A DNA stretch of 64,000 nt, taken from assembly GCF_012570745.1 (NCBI RefSeq), contig NZ_CP046212.1, forward strand, positions 351,644 through 415,643, read 5' to 3'. The position numbers were made by a program, and so were the translations under genes. The notes below the pieces were generated by a model. The model worked only from the letters and a program-made list of their open reading frames with translations. It was not told the DNA's origin and did not search any database. Shown one piece after another: positions 1 through 9,589 of this stretch; within the stretch, counting starts at the first letter, position 1, and every line of letters begins with the position of its first letter. Source of the DNA: Enterobacteriaceae endosymbiont of Donacia dentata (lineage in GTDB: Bacteria > Pseudomonadota > Gammaproteobacteria > Enterobacterales > Enterobacteriaceae).

Positions 1-121
1 TATACAAAATTTTAATAAAACTAAAAATATAAATTTTATAAAAACAAATTCATAAATTTAAAACTCTTATAAAAGAGTGCCCTCAAAAGTTTTTTATAAA
101 TTTTTAAAGAACTATAAAACA
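1..121 (-). promoter_or_regulatory. rRNA operon leader (16S rRNA gene lies beyond the left edge)
   Basis: Read on the minus strand, this stretch resembles the leader of E. coli rrn operons. A boxA-like antitermination element (AGTTCTTTAAAA, positions 113-102; E. coli TGCTCTTTAACA) is followed about 20 nt later by GGGCACTC (82-75), which also occurs in E. coli rrn leaders. A small 6-bp hairpin (63-78) follows. The leader lies directly downstream of murI, and E. coli has the same murI-rrs order at rrnB. The 16S gene itself is not in the window, so the call rests on motif order plus synteny. Confidence 0.75.
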
Positions 122-127
122 ACATTA

Positions 128-156
128 ACTATGTTACATATCAATTAAATAGTCAA
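128..156 (-). promoter_or_regulatory. Probable sigma-70 promoter for the rRNA operon
   Basis: On the minus strand TTGACT (156-151, five of six matches to the -35 consensus) is followed by exactly 17 nt and then CATAGT (133-128, four of six to the -10 consensus). Transcription would start near 121, a few bases before the boxA-like element. It begins only 25 nt past the murI stop, so murI and the rRNA operon are packed head to tail. This is one of the few consensus-like -35 boxes I noticed in the window, which suits a strong stable-RNA promoter. Confidence 0.65.
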
Positions 157-181
157 GTTTTTTATTATTATAAATAATAAA

Positions 182-994
182 TTAAATTTTTAATTTATAA
201 ATAAATTTAAAATTTTGATTTAAAAAATAAAATTTAACTTTTTTTATATTTTTATTTTCTTTAGTGTATAAAACAAAATTTTTTTTTGTATATAAAATTA
301 ATTTATTATAACTTATTAATTTTCTTAATTTTAAAAAAATTTTTTTTTTAGAATCTAAAAAAATAGTATTACTAGGAAAAATTTCTTTTAATTCATTTAT
401 AATTAAAGAAAAATGTGTACAACCTAATATTATTGTATCTGGAAATATATTTAAATTATACCAAGAAATAAATATTTTTTTAATTTCATCCAAAACAATT
501 TTATATCCTAATAATTTTTTTTCAGCTGCAAATACCAATTTTTGAGAAGATATAGTTTTTATTGTAAATTTATTATTGAAAAAATTAATTTTTTTTTTTA
601 TTTTTAAATTTTTTAATGTAGTTTTAGTTGCTAAAAAACCAATAACATTATTTTTAGTTTTTTTTATAGCTAAATTAATATCAGGAATAATTCCAATAAT
701 AGGAAAATTAAAATATTTTCTTATTTTAGGTAAACTAGAAACACTGGCTGTATTACATGCAATAATAGCTAATGAAATATTATGATGATCAGAAACTTTT
801 TTTAAAATTTGTACTAAACGATTAAAAATAAATTTTTTTGATTTATCCCCATAAGGAAAATATTTATTATCTAACAAATATATAAAATTTACATTTGAAA
901 AAAAATTTTTAATATAATTATAAATAGAAATACCTCCTAAACCAGAATCAAAAATAAAAACTGTTATTTGTGATTCTAATAATATTTTATTCAT
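182..994 (-). CDS. murI: Glutamate racemase MurI
   Basis: Glutamate racemase converts L-glutamate to D-glutamate for the peptidoglycan stem peptide. The 270-residue protein carries the family landmarks: the N-terminal FDSGLGG loop (residues 15-21), the first catalytic cysteine in ACNTAS (Cys80) and the second in GCTHF (Cys192, with His194). The length is near that of other MurI proteins. The start ATG at 994 is preceded by GGATA at a suitable distance. The gene ends 25 nt before the rRNA promoter, an order shared with E. coli. Together with murJ at 9590-11140 it implies that the symbiont still makes at least some peptidoglycan. The C-terminal 40 residues are Lys/Phe/Asn-rich and poorly conserved, which is ordinary AT-driven drift. 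Confidence 0.95.
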   Translation of the reverse strand: MNKILLESQITVFIFDSGLGGISIYNYIKNFFSNVNFIYLLDNKYFPYGDKSKKFIFNRLVQILKKVSDHHNISLAIIACNTASVSSLPKIRKYFNFPIIGIIPDINLAIKKTKNNVIGFLATKTTLKNLKIKKKINFFNNKFTIKTISSQKLVFAAEKKLLGYKIVLDEIKKIFISWYNLNIFPDTIILGCTHFSLIINELKEIFPSNTIFLDSKKKIFLKLRKLISYNKLILYTKKNFVLYTKENKNIKKVKFYFLNQNFKFIYKLKI

Positions 995-1137
995 AAAAAA
1001 ATATCCTGATTTATTAATATAATAAAATTAACATTTTATATTAATTAATATATATTATACAATGATTGTTATATATAAATAATTATGTTTTATAATTTTA
1101 ATTTTTAGTTAAATGATAAATATAGATAAATTATAAG

Positions 1138-2301
1138 ATGAAAAAATTGATTTATTTAGACTACGCATCTACTACTCCTGTAGATGAAAGAGTTTTGAAA
1201 AAAATGAATGATTATTTTACTATAAATGGAATATTTGGTAATCCATCTTCTTATTCAAATATATTTGGTATAAAAGCAAAAAATGCTGTTGAAAAAGCTA
1301 GATCTGATATAGCTAATATAATAGGAAGTAAAGAAGAAGAAATAATTTTTACATCTAGTGCTACAGAATCTATTAATTTAGCAATAAAAGGAATAATTAC
1401 TAATTATAGTAATAATTATGATCAAAAAAATATTATTACAAGTATTAGTGAACATAAAGCTGTATTAGAAACTTGTCATTATATGAAAAAATTAGGAATT
1501 AAAATAATATACTTAAAAAATTCTAATATAGGTTCTCTAGATTTAGATATTTTAGAAAAAAAAATTACAAATAATACTATTTTAGTATCTATAATGCATA
1601 TTAATAATGAAATAGGAACTATTAATAATATTAAATATATTGGAAATATTTGTAAAAAAAAAAATATAATTTTTCACGTAGATGCTACTCAAAGCATAGG
1701 TAAATATAAGTTAAATTTAAAAAAAATAAATATTGACTTATTATCATTTTCTGCACATAAATTTTATGGTCCTAAAGGAATAGGTGTTTTATATATAAGA
1801 AAAAATAACAAAACAAAATTTAAAATATCTCCATTAATTCATGGAGGAGGACAAGAAAAAGGAATAAGATCAGGAACTTTAGCTGTACATCAAATTATTG
1901 GTATGGCAAAAGCATTAAATATTTCTGTTAATGAAATTGATAAAGAAAAAAAAAGAATAAAAAAATTAAAAAAACAATTATGGGATGGAATTAAAAATAT
2001 TAATGGTATATATATTAATGGAGATTTTAAGAATAGTTCACCATATATAATTAACATAGGTATTAAAGATATTTTTAATAAAATACTTATGATGGAAATG
2101 CAAAATATTGCTATTTCTTCTTCTTCTGCATGTATTTCAAATACACATACATCTCATGTATTAAAATCTTTAGGATTAACAGAAAAATTAATTCAAAGTT
2201 CTATACGTTTTTCTTTTGGAAGATTTACTACAAAAAAAGAAATTTATTTTACAATTAAACATTTACATTTTATTGTTAAAAAAATTAGGAAAAATATTTA
2301 A
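1138..2301 (+). CDS. iscS: Cysteine desulfurase IscS, lacking the C-terminal tail
   Basis: This PLP enzyme takes sulfur from cysteine and holds it as a persulfide for Fe-S assembly and tRNA thiolation. The 387-residue product shows the PLP lysine in SAHKFYGPKG (Lys208), the cofactor region HVDATQS (180-186) and the catalytic-loop cysteine in SSSACISN (Cys332). E. coli IscS has 404 residues. Alignment from memory puts the missing stretch at the extreme C-terminus, right after the sequence matching RKSIGRLRDLS, so the tail that contacts IscU in E. coli is absent. No iscU, iscA, hscBA or fdx lies nearby, and a full suf operon starts 1.6 kb away. I infer that IscS now mainly serves tRNA thiolation. 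The gene stands alone, divergent from murI and convergent with pykF. Confidence 0.93.
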   Translation: MKKLIYLDYASTTPVDERVLKKMNDYFTINGIFGNPSSYSNIFGIKAKNAVEKARSDIANIIGSKEEEIIFTSSATESINLAIKGIITNYSNNYDQKNIITSISEHKAVLETCHYMKKLGIKIIYLKNSNIGSLDLDILEKKITNNTILVSIMHINNEIGTINNIKYIGNICKKKNIIFHVDATQSIGKYKLNLKKINIDLLSFSAHKFYGPKGIGVLYIRKNNKTKFKISPLIHGGGQEKGIRSGTLAVHQIIGMAKALNISVNEIDKEKKRIKKLKKQLWDGIKNINGIYINGDFKNSSPYIINIGIKDIFNKILMMEMQNIAISSSSACISNTHTSHVLKSLGLTEKLIQSSIRFSFGRFTTKKEIYFTIKHLHFIVKKIRKNI

Positions 2302-2360
2302 TAAAATATTTATCACTAATTAATTAATAACAAATTTTTAAATTTTACTATTTTAGTATA

Positions 2361-3776
2361 TTATATAATGTGTACAGAAGTCGTATTAGTAGTTCCACTA
2401 GGTACTAACGCACCTGAAACCATAACAATAAAATCTCCTGATATAGCATATTTACTTGATATTGCTATTTTTTTACCTATGATATAAAAATCATCTGTTG
2501 ATGATATTTTTTTTACAAGTTTAGGTATAATTCCTTTACTTAAAATAAGTTGTTTTGCAGTTTTTTTATTTGTAGTTAAAGCTAAAATAATAGCCTTAGG
2601 AAAATATTTCCTAATTGCTTTTGCTGATTTACCTAATTGAGTAGCTACAATTATTAATGGAGCTTTTAATTTTTCTGAAATTTCGACTGCACTACGACAT
2701 ATTGCATCAGTAATACTTATATCTATTTTATTATTATCATAATAATAAATTCTACTTGTCATAGTAATATCTGTTCTTTCACAAATTGTTGACATAATAG
2801 ATACAGATTCTAACGGATATTTTCCTTTAGCACTTTCTCCCGATAACATTACAGCATCTGTGCCATCTAAAATAGCATTTGCTACATCACCAGCTTCTGC
2901 TCTAGTAGGTCTAGGATTCTTTATCATAGAATCTAACATTTGTGTTGCAGTGATTACTATTTTTCCTAAACAATTACATTTTTTAATTATCATTTTTTGA
3001 GCAAAAATTACATCTTCTACAGGAATTTCAACTCCTAAATCTCCTCTAGCTACCATTATACCATCAGAAACATCTAGAATTTCATCAAAATTATTTAAAC
3101 CTTCTTGATTTTCAATTTTTGCTATAACTTGAATATCTTCTCCTTTATATAATTTTAAAAATTTTTTTATTTCTATAATATCTTTTTTTTTACGAATAAA
3201 AGAAGCAGCAATATAATCTACTTTATTTTTACATGCAAAAATTAAATCATCTTTATCTTTTTCAGATAAAGATGGTAATTTAATAGAAATTCCTGGTAAA
3301 TTAATACTTTTATTTTCTGATAATTTTCCATTATTTAATACTTGACATAATATTTGATTATTATATATTTTTAGTACTTTCATTGCTATTAATCCATCAT
3401 CAATTAATATTTTATTTCCAATATTTATATCATTAATAATATTAGGATAAGTAATAGCAACACATTTATTATTTCCAATAATTGATTGATCAGTTGTTAA
3501 AATAAATTTTTGTCCTGATTTTAAATATATATCTGTATTATTATATAATTTCATAGTACGTATTTCTGGTCCTTTAGTATCTAATAAAATTGCTACTTTT
3601 TGACCTGTTTTTTTAATAATTTTTTTTAAAGTATTAATTCTTTTTTGATGATTATAATGACTACCATGTGAAAAATTTAATCTTGCAACATTCATTCCTA
3701 AATTGAGTAGTTGAGATAAAATTTCTTTAGATTCAGAACTAGGACCTATAGTACAGACTATTTTAGTTTTTTTCAT
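2361..3776 (-). CDS. pykF: Pyruvate kinase I (PykF type)
   Basis: Pyruvate kinase makes pyruvate and ATP from phosphoenolpyruvate, the last step of glycolysis. The 471-residue protein matches E. coli PykF almost collinearly (470 residues). It starts [16 protein letters not shown], has the KIENQEGL segment with the catalytic lysine near residue 220, the metal-binding [12 protein letters not shown] segment, TATQMLDSM, and a PykF-like end [13 protein letters not shown]. The start ATG has a clear AAGGA ribosome-binding site. It lies downstream of sufE on the same strand after a 106-nt gap. In E. coli pykF also lies close to the suf operon, so this is retained synteny. It converges with iscS across about 60 nt. 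Confidence 0.97.
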   Translation of the reverse strand: MKKTKIVCTIGPSSESKEILSQLLNLGMNVARLNFSHGSHYNHQKRINTLKKIIKKTGQKVAILLDTKGPEIRTMKLYNNTDIYLKSGQKFILTTDQSIIGNNKCVAITYPNIINDINIGNKILIDDGLIAMKVLKIYNNQILCQVLNNGKLSENKSINLPGISIKLPSLSEKDKDDLIFACKNKVDYIAASFIRKKKDIIEIKKFLKLYKGEDIQVIAKIENQEGLNNFDEILDVSDGIMVARGDLGVEIPVEDVIFAQKMIIKKCNCLGKIVITATQMLDSMIKNPRPTRAEAGDVANAILDGTDAVMLSGESAKGKYPLESVSIMSTICERTDITMTSRIYYYDNNKIDISITDAICRSAVEISEKLKAPLIIVATQLGKSAKAIRKYFPKAIILALTTNKKTAKQLILSKGIIPKLVKKISSTDDFYIIGKKIAISSKYAISGDFIVMVSGALVPSGTTNTTSVHII

Positions 3777-3882
3777 AAAATTAATATTCCTTATAAATAT
3801 ATTAAATTTTAAAATTTTTTATAATTTTAAAGTAATTAAATTATATAATAATTTTAATTTTATAAAAATATTAAATCTAATT

Positions 3883-4332
3883 TTATTTTATTTTATCTTC
3901 TCTATTTAACTGAAATATAAATTTTATTAATTTTCTTTGAATTGTTTTTATAATAACATCAATCCCTTGTATTCTAGAAATAGTTAAATATCTATCAAAA
4001 GATAGCTTTTTAAAACATGATTTAATATCAAAATGAATAATTTCATAACAATTTTTTTTTTTATAAAAAATAAAAATCATTGTTAATAATCCTTTTACTA
4101 TAGCAGAATCACTATCTCCTTTAAATTTTACATTTTTATTTTTATCAATTATTATAGAAATCCAAACATTACTTTGACATCCAGGAATGAAATTTTCAAA
4201 AGAATGTTGTTGTTGTGATAAAATAGGTATTCTACTCCCTAATTCTATTATATAGAGATATTTTTCTTCCCAATTATTACAATTTTTAAAATTTATTTCA
4301 AGTTCATCTTTACTAGGTAAAGTATATAACAT
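3883..4332 (-). CDS. sufE: SufE sulfur acceptor of the SUF Fe-S system
   Basis: SufE takes persulfide sulfur from SufS and delivers it to the SufBCD scaffold. The 149-residue product has the active cysteine in the conserved segment IPGCQSNVWI (Cys52, equivalent to E. coli Cys51). The protein is slightly longer than E. coli SufE (138 residues) because of a Lys/Ile-rich C-terminal extension. The start ATG lies two bases past the sufS stop, so translation of the two is probably coupled. It is the last gene of the leftward sufABCDSE operon. Confidence 0.95.
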   Translation of the reverse strand: MLYTLPSKDELEINFKNCNNWEEKYLYIIELGSRIPILSQQQHSFENFIPGCQSNVWISIIIDKNKNVKFKGDSDSAIVKGLLTMIFIFYKKKNCYEIIHFDIKSCFKKLSFDRYLTISRIQGIDVIIKTIQRKLIKFIFQLNREDKIK

Positions 4333-4334
4333 AA

Positions 4335-5564
4335 TTATTTATTAAATAAATCGTTTATATATGTTAATTTTTTTATAAAAAAATCAATATCATTAATATT
4401 ATTATATATAGAAAAAGAAATTCTACACATTGATTTTACTTTAAAATGTTTCATAATAGGTATAGAACAATGATGACCAGTACGAATAGCAATACCATAT
4501 TGATCTAAAAAACATCCTATATCATAGGGGTTATATTTTCCTAAATTAAAAGAAATAATACCAATTCTATTAGCAGAATATTTTTCCCCAAAAATTTTAA
4601 TATTTGAAATTTTATTTAATTTTTTAAAAGCATATTTTGTTAAAAATTTATTATGTTTAATTATTTCTTTTATATTAAAAGATTTAAACCATGATAATGC
4701 TACACCTAATCCTATAATACCAGATATATTAGGAGATCCTGCTTCAAATTTCCAAGGTATTTTCTCCCAAATAGGTCTGTTCCCATATATATCTGTAATC
4801 ATTCCACCACCACCTTGCCAAGGTGGCATCAATTTTAATATTTTTTTTCTTCCATATAAAATACCAATACCAGTAGGACTAAAAATTTTATGTCCCGAAA
4901 AAACAAAAAAATCACAATTTAATTTTTGTACATCAATTTTTTTATTTGCAATTGCCTGTGCTCCATCAATTAATGTTAAAATATTATTTTTTTTTGCTAA
5001 TTTAATAATTTTTTTAATAGGATTAATTGTTCCTAAAACATTAGAAATGTATGTTATTGATATTAAACGAGTATTTTTATCAATTAAAGTATTTAATTTA
5101 TGTAATTTTAATTTCCCATATTTGTCTAATGGTATGATTTTTATATTAAATCCTATTTTTTTAGATAATAATATCCAAGGAATAATATTTGAATGATGCT
5201 CCATACCAGAAAGAATAATATTATTATTAATTTTAATATTATTAAAACCCCAAGTATTTGCAATAAGATTAATACTTTCTGTAGTACTTTTTGTAAAAAT
5301 TATTTCTTCGGTATATTTTGCATTAATAAATTTTGATATTTTATTACGTATTCTTTCCATGTTATTAGTTGCATTTATGCTTAAACTATATATGCCTCTA
5401 TTAACAGAAGAATATTCATTTTTATAAAAAAAATTTAATGCAGAAATTACTTTTTTAGGTTTATGTACAGTAGCTGCATTATCTAAATAAATAAATTTAT
5501 TACCATTAATTTTTTTAGATAAAATAGGAAACTGTTTTCTAATATCTATTATATTAAAATTCAT
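4335..5564 (-). CDS. sufS: SufS cysteine desulfurase
   Basis: SufS is the type II cysteine desulfurase that supplies sulfur through SufE to the SUF scaffold. The 409-residue protein (E. coli 406) has the PLP lysine in FSGHKIFSPTG (Lys226, the same number as E. coli), the PLP-stacking histidine in GMEHHSNI (around 123) and the persulfide cysteine in RTGHHCSIPIM (Cys366). The start overlaps the end of sufD by 11 nt, which suggests translational coupling. Its shorter catalytic loop and the HHC context separate it clearly from the IscS-type enzyme at 1138-2301. The genome therefore keeps both desulfurase types. Confidence 0.96.
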   Translation of the reverse strand: MNFNIIDIRKQFPILSKKINGNKFIYLDNAATVHKPKKVISALNFFYKNEYSSVNRGIYSLSINATNNMERIRNKISKFINAKYTEEIIFTKSTTESINLIANTWGFNNIKINNNIILSGMEHHSNIIPWILLSKKIGFNIKIIPLDKYGKLKLHKLNTLIDKNTRLISITYISNVLGTINPIKKIIKLAKKNNILTLIDGAQAIANKKIDVQKLNCDFFVFSGHKIFSPTGIGILYGRKKILKLMPPWQGGGGMITDIYGNRPIWEKIPWKFEAGSPNISGIIGLGVALSWFKSFNIKEIIKHNKFLTKYAFKKLNKISNIKIFGEKYSANRIGIISFNLGKYNPYDIGCFLDQYGIAIRTGHHCSIPIMKHFKVKSMCRISFSIYNNINDIDFFIKKLTYINDLFNK

Positions 5565-6840
5565 TAAAAAAGTTCTCTATAGAAAAATAACATGATATAT
5601 AATCAAAAATTTTATTTCTGATTAAATCATTATTACAAATATTTTTTAGGGAATCTAGTATAAATGCTGTAACTAATATATTATATGATTTTTTAAAATT
5701 TATTCCTCTAGTCCTTAAAAAAAAAATCTGTTCAGGATTTATTTTTCCTGTAAATACACCGTGTTTACATTTTACATCATTATTTAAAATATCTAATCCA
5801 GGTTGTATATTTATTTTTGATAACTTACTTAATAGTAAACTACTATAGTTAATTTGTCCATCCGTTTTTATTGCACTTTTATTTATTTTTATTAAACCAA
5901 TTAAATTTATTATAGCTTTATTTAAAGTAATTGCTTTATGAATTTGATTACTATAACAATTATTTCCCTTATGCTCTAAATAATTATTAATATTCATTAA
6001 ATTACTATTTTTAGCAAATAATATACTTTCATATATAAATTTAGATTTATTTCCTATACATTGAAAATTATTATTTTGATTCATAAATTTATTAGACATA
6101 AATAAATCATATTTTTTACAAAAAACATTATTATATAAATAATATTCATTATTAATAAAATTGAAATTTTTATTATTATTTTCATTAGTAATAAATTGAT
6201 AATATTCTAATGTAGAATTATTATTTAATAATATAGTATTATATATATTATTAAAACATAATATATCATTATTAATATGATGTTCTAATATAATAATATT
6301 ATGAATATTACTATTTATATATATATAATTTCTGTAATTAGACATAAAAATTTGATTATTATTTTTATTACCACAATTAAAATATATTATATAAAGTGGT
6401 TTAATATTTTTCATATTATTATTAATATTAATATGTATAATCTCTTTTGTAAGAGATTCAGATAAATAAGTATAAATATTATTTTTAACAAAATTATTTA
6501 TATAAAAAATATTATTATATTTATTTATAGTTATTTTGTAATATGGATTTTTTATATCACTAATATTTTTATCTAATTTTCCATTAATAAAATATAATGA
6601 AATAGCATCTATTTTAAATATAAAATTTTTTAATATATTTTTATTTAAGAATAATTTTTGAGAATTTCTTATAAATTTATTATTTAGATTTTTAAAAAAT
6701 TTTTTTTGAAAATCATCATATTTTTTTTGTTTTAATAAAAATTTTAACTTTAACCAATTTTTTTCTGCTACATTAGAAAAATGATGTTTTGTATGATTTT
6801 TATAAATATTTTTTAATTGATTATAAATATTATTTTCCAT
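5554..6840 (-). CDS. sufD: SufD, scaffold subunit of SufBC2D
   Basis: SufD pairs with SufB in the SufBC2D scaffold and is needed for iron entry. I chose the ATG at 6840 (428 residues, E. coli 423) rather than the upstream ATG at 6861, because GGATGG sits at the right distance from 6840. The N-terminal and central parts are heavily diverged and Asn/Ile-rich. The C-terminal beta-helix end is well conserved: LDILNNDVKCKHGVFTG, with the Cys and His equivalent to E. coli Cys358 and His360, then PEQIFFLRTRGI. It overlaps the end of sufC by 11 nt and the start of sufS by 11 nt, so the operon is very tightly packed. Conservation concentrated at the SufB-contact end suggests a working subunit. Confidence 0.92.
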   Translation of the reverse strand: MENNIYNQLKNIYKNHTKHHFSNVAEKNWLKLKFLLKQKKYDDFQKKFFKNLNNKFIRNSQKLFLNKNILKNFIFKIDAISLYFINGKLDKNISDIKNPYYKITINKYNNIFYINNFVKNNIYTYLSESLTKEIIHININNNMKNIKPLYIIYFNCGNKNNNQIFMSNYRNYIYINSNIHNIIILEHHINNDILCFNNIYNTILLNNNSTLEYYQFITNENNNKNFNFINNEYYLYNNVFCKKYDLFMSNKFMNQNNNFQCIGNKSKFIYESILFAKNSNLMNINNYLEHKGNNCYSNQIHKAITLNKAIINLIGLIKINKSAIKTDGQINYSSLLLSKLSKINIQPGLDILNNDVKCKHGVFTGKINPEQIFFLRTRGINFKKSYNILVTAFILDSLKNICNNDLIRNKIFDYISCYFSIENFFNEF

Positions 6841-7576
6841 TAATCCATCCATCGTACCCATGATTTTCTAATTGGGAAATAATATTAAAATTTCCTGATT
6901 TAATAATTCTTTTGTTATAAAGAATATGAATATAATCAGGATTTATGTAATCTAAAATACGTCGGTAATGTGTAATAATTAAGAAAGATCTTTTTTCATT
7001 TTTCATTATATTAATTATTTTAGATACAATTTTTAATGCGTCTATATCTAATCCTGAATCAATTTCATCTAAAATACATAAATCAGGTTCTAAAACAAAC
7101 ATATAAAATACATCATTAATTTTTTTTTCACCTCCAGAAAAACCTACGTTAACAAAACGTTGAAGAAAATTTTTCGATTTTTCTAAAACTTTTATTTTTT
7201 TATTAATAATTTTTTTATAAGTAAATCTATCTAATTCTTTTTTTTTTTTATATTTTATTATTGCTTTTAAAGAATTATATAAAAAAATATCATTACTTAC
7301 TCCTGGTATTTCAATAGGATATTGAAAAGATACGAATATTCCTTCTCTAGCTCTAATTTCAGGTTTCATATATAATAAATTTTTATTTTTAAAATATATT
7401 TTTCCTTTAGAAATATTATATTCTTTTTTACCAGCTAATACATATGATAAAGTACTTTTTCCTGAACCATTAGGTCCCATAATTGCATGAATTTCTCCAG
7501 GATTTATAGATAAATAAAATTTATTTAAAATAACTTTATTATTTATATCAACATGTAAATTTTTTATTTTTAACAT
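6830..7576 (-). CDS. sufC: SufC, ABC-type ATPase of the SUF scaffold
   Basis: SufC is the soluble ABC ATPase that powers conformational change of SufBD during Fe-S assembly. The 248-residue protein (E. coli 248) has Walker A GPNGSGKST (34-42), Q-loop SFQYP (83-87), an ABC signature SGGE (147-150), Walker B CILDE (167-171) and the following D-loop SGLD. The H-loop histidine appears in LIITHYRRIL. All ATPase elements are intact. The signature continues as KKINDVFYMF, which matches E. coli SufC (KKRNDILQM). The 37-nt gap to sufB is the largest inside the operon. Confidence 0.97.
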   Translation of the reverse strand: MLKIKNLHVDINNKVILNKFYLSINPGEIHAIMGPNGSGKSTLSYVLAGKKEYNISKGKIYFKNKNLLYMKPEIRAREGIFVSFQYPIEIPGVSNDIFLYNSLKAIIKYKKKKELDRFTYKKIINKKIKVLEKSKNFLQRFVNVGFSGGEKKINDVFYMFVLEPDLCILDEIDSGLDIDALKIVSKIINIMKNEKRSFLIITHYRRILDYINPDYIHILYNKRIIKSGNFNIISQLENHGYDGWINGK

Positions 7577-7613
7577 AATTTTTTCTGTATTTAGTATTAT
7601 TAAAAATATAATT

Positions 7614-9056
7614 TTATCCTATACTATTTTCTAAATTAATAGATAATAATTTTTGTGCTTCTACAGCAAATTCTAAAGGAAATTTATTAAAAATTTCTTT
7701 ACAAAATCCATTAATAATAAGAGAAATAGCATTTTCAATATCTAATCCTCTTTGTAAGCAAAAAAATATTTGTTCTTCTTCAATTTTAGAAGTCGTAGCT
7801 TCATGTTCAACTTGTGAAGTATTATTTCGTATATTTAAAATAGGATATGTATGTGTACTACATTTAGTACCAATTAAAATTGAATCACATTGGGTAAAAT
7901 TACGAGAATAATAGGATGATTTATCAATATAAACTAATCCACGATATGTATTTTTACTATTTTCTGTAGAAATACTTTTTGAAATAATTGTTGATTTTGT
8001 ATTTTTACCTATATGAATCATTTTAGTTCCAGTATCAGCTTGTTGATAACCATTTGTTAAAGAAATTGAAAAAAATTCTCCAATAGAATTATCTCCTTTT
8101 AAAATAACACTAGGATATTTCCATGTAATTGCTGATCCTGTTTCTGATTGTGTCCATGACATTTTACTATTTTTTCCTTTACATATTGCTCTTTTAGTAA
8201 CAAAATTTAAAATTCCTCCTTCATGATTTATTTTCCCGCGACCAGGGAACCAATTTTGTACAGTTGAATAATTTACTTGCGCATTCTTATGTATAATAAC
8301 TTCAACTACAGCAGCATGTAGTTGAGAATTTTTTCTAATCGGAGCAGAACACCCTTCTATATAATTTACATAACTATTTTCTTCAGCAATTAAAATAGTT
8401 CTTTCAAATTGTCCGATATTTTTTTCATTAATTCTAAAATAGGTAGATAGTTCTATAGGACAATGTATATTTTTAGGAATATAAATAAAGGTACCGTCAG
8501 ATGCTACAGCTGCATTTAAAGATGCAAAAAAATTATCATCAGCAGGTACTACTGAACCTAAATATTTTCTAACTAAATCTGGATAATTTTGTATCGCATC
8601 ATTTAATGAACAAAAAATTATTCCTTTTTTTAATAATGTATTTTTATTTGTTGTAATAACTGAAACAGAGTCAAAAATAGCATCAACAGCTATTAAATTA
8701 TTATCTTTTGTAGGAATATGTAATTTATTAAATGTTTCTTTTACTTCATCTGTAAAATATTTATTTTTAATATTATTATTTTTTTTAAATTGATATAAAG
8801 GAGCAGAATAATAAATATATTTTTGATAATTTAATTTTTTATAATAACCATTTAACCAATGAGGTTCTTTTTTTTTAATCCATGAATAATATCCTTTTAG
8901 TCTAAAATTTAACATCCATTTAGGTTCATTACGCATACTAGATATTTGATATATTGTTTCCAAATTAATTCCAGGAATAAATTTATTATTTTTTAATTTA
9001 GTAATAAATCCTTCTTTATAATCTTTTTTAAAATATTTTAAATTATTTTCATTCAT
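7614..9056 (-). CDS. sufB: SufB, Fe-S scaffold subunit
   Basis: SufB is the site of nascent Fe-S cluster assembly in SufBC2D. The frame is open from a GTG at 9104, but I place the start at the ATG at 9056 (480 residues), because the conserved part begins [17 protein letters not shown] and the upstream portion overlaps sufA. Landmarks include YIEGCSAP (E. coli Cys254), the sulfur-accepting cysteine in [12 protein letters not shown] (E. coli Cys405) and the acidic pair in KIEEEQIFF. The segment corresponding to the E. coli loop with several non-conserved cysteines (SCGNCDDTC) is shortened, which accounts for much of the size difference from E. coli (495). The core from [11 protein letters not shown] to the C-terminus is among the best-conserved protein sequence in the window. 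Confidence 0.97.
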   Translation of the reverse strand: MNENNLKYFKKDYKEGFITKLKNNKFIPGINLETIYQISSMRNEPKWMLNFRLKGYYSWIKKKEPHWLNGYYKKLNYQKYIYYSAPLYQFKKNNNIKNKYFTDEVKETFNKLHIPTKDNNLIAVDAIFDSVSVITTNKNTLLKKGIIFCSLNDAIQNYPDLVRKYLGSVVPADDNFFASLNAAVASDGTFIYIPKNIHCPIELSTYFRINEKNIGQFERTILIAEENSYVNYIEGCSAPIRKNSQLHAAVVEVIIHKNAQVNYSTVQNWFPGRGKINHEGGILNFVTKRAICKGKNSKMSWTQSETGSAITWKYPSVILKGDNSIGEFFSISLTNGYQQADTGTKMIHIGKNTKSTIISKSISTENSKNTYRGLVYIDKSSYYSRNFTQCDSILIGTKCSTHTYPILNIRNNTSQVEHEATTSKIEEEQIFFCLQRGLDIENAISLIINGFCKEIFNKFPLEFAVEAQKLLSINLENSIG

Positions 9057-9060
9057 TTGA

Positions 9061-9453
9061 TTAATTCTTTTTATAATTAATATTAAAACTTTTTTTACAT
9101 CCACAAAATTGTTTTATTTTATTATTAGTAAATTGAAAAGATTCATGAAAATTATTTTTTATAAAATCAATAATAGTTCCGTCTATAAAACAAAGATCTT
9201 TATTATCTAAATAAATAAATATATTTTTTTTTTTAAAATAAATTTCATAATTAAATAATTTTTTTATTAAAATAATTTTATACTTAAATCCAAAACAACC
9301 AGATTTTTTTAAAAATATTTTTATTCCTTTATAATCTTTATTTTTTTTCATTATTTGATTTATTTGTAAAAATGCAGATTTTGTTACATACAAACCCTTG
9401 TAATTATATTTTTTATCACAAATAAAATGTATTAAATTTTTTTTTATTAACAT
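9061..9453 (-). CDS. sufA: SufA, A-type Fe-S carrier
   Basis: SufA is an A-type carrier that accepts clusters from SufBCD and passes them to apoproteins. The 130-residue product keeps the three cysteine ligands of the family: Cys53 in [10 protein letters not shown] and the pair Cys117 and Cys119 in QFCGCKKSF. It is the first gene of the leftward suf operon. The 136-nt gap upstream to murJ must hold the operon promoter, but I saw no convincing IscR, Fur or OxyR site, so regulation may be simplified. The start ATG at 9453 has only a weak AGGTTAT upstream. Confidence 0.94.
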   Translation of the reverse strand: MLIKKNLIHFICDKKYNYKGLYVTKSAFLQINQIMKKNKDYKGIKIFLKKSGCFGFKYKIILIKKLFNYEIYFKKKNIFIYLDNKDLCFIDGTIIDFIKNNFHESFQFTNNKIKQFCGCKKSFNINYKKN

Positions 9454-9589
9454 TATAATAACCTAAAAATATAATTTTTAATATATATTAATATATTAAA
9501 AACTAAAATAATTAAATATAACTTAATTTAATATATAAAATAAATATGTTGAAAAAATTTAATTTTTAAAATAAAAAATTTTAATAAAA

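Noticed and set aside
576-785. Plus-strand open frame inside murI
   Set aside because: It is antisense to a conserved gene, resembles no protein, and arises because AT-rich antisense frames have few stops here. The same holds for frames antisense to nuoG (22969-23163), thrC (29425-29658), thrB (30784-30984), thrA (32736-32960), aroF (36877-37191), tyrA (38100-38402 and 38478-38696), polA (41523-41714), priA (48282-48464) and ffh (58513-58854).
6840-6861. Earlier sufD start at 6861
   Set aside because: The ATG at 6840 has a well-placed GGATGG, while the earlier one would overlap sufC by 32 nt and adds residues with no counterpart in E. coli SufD.
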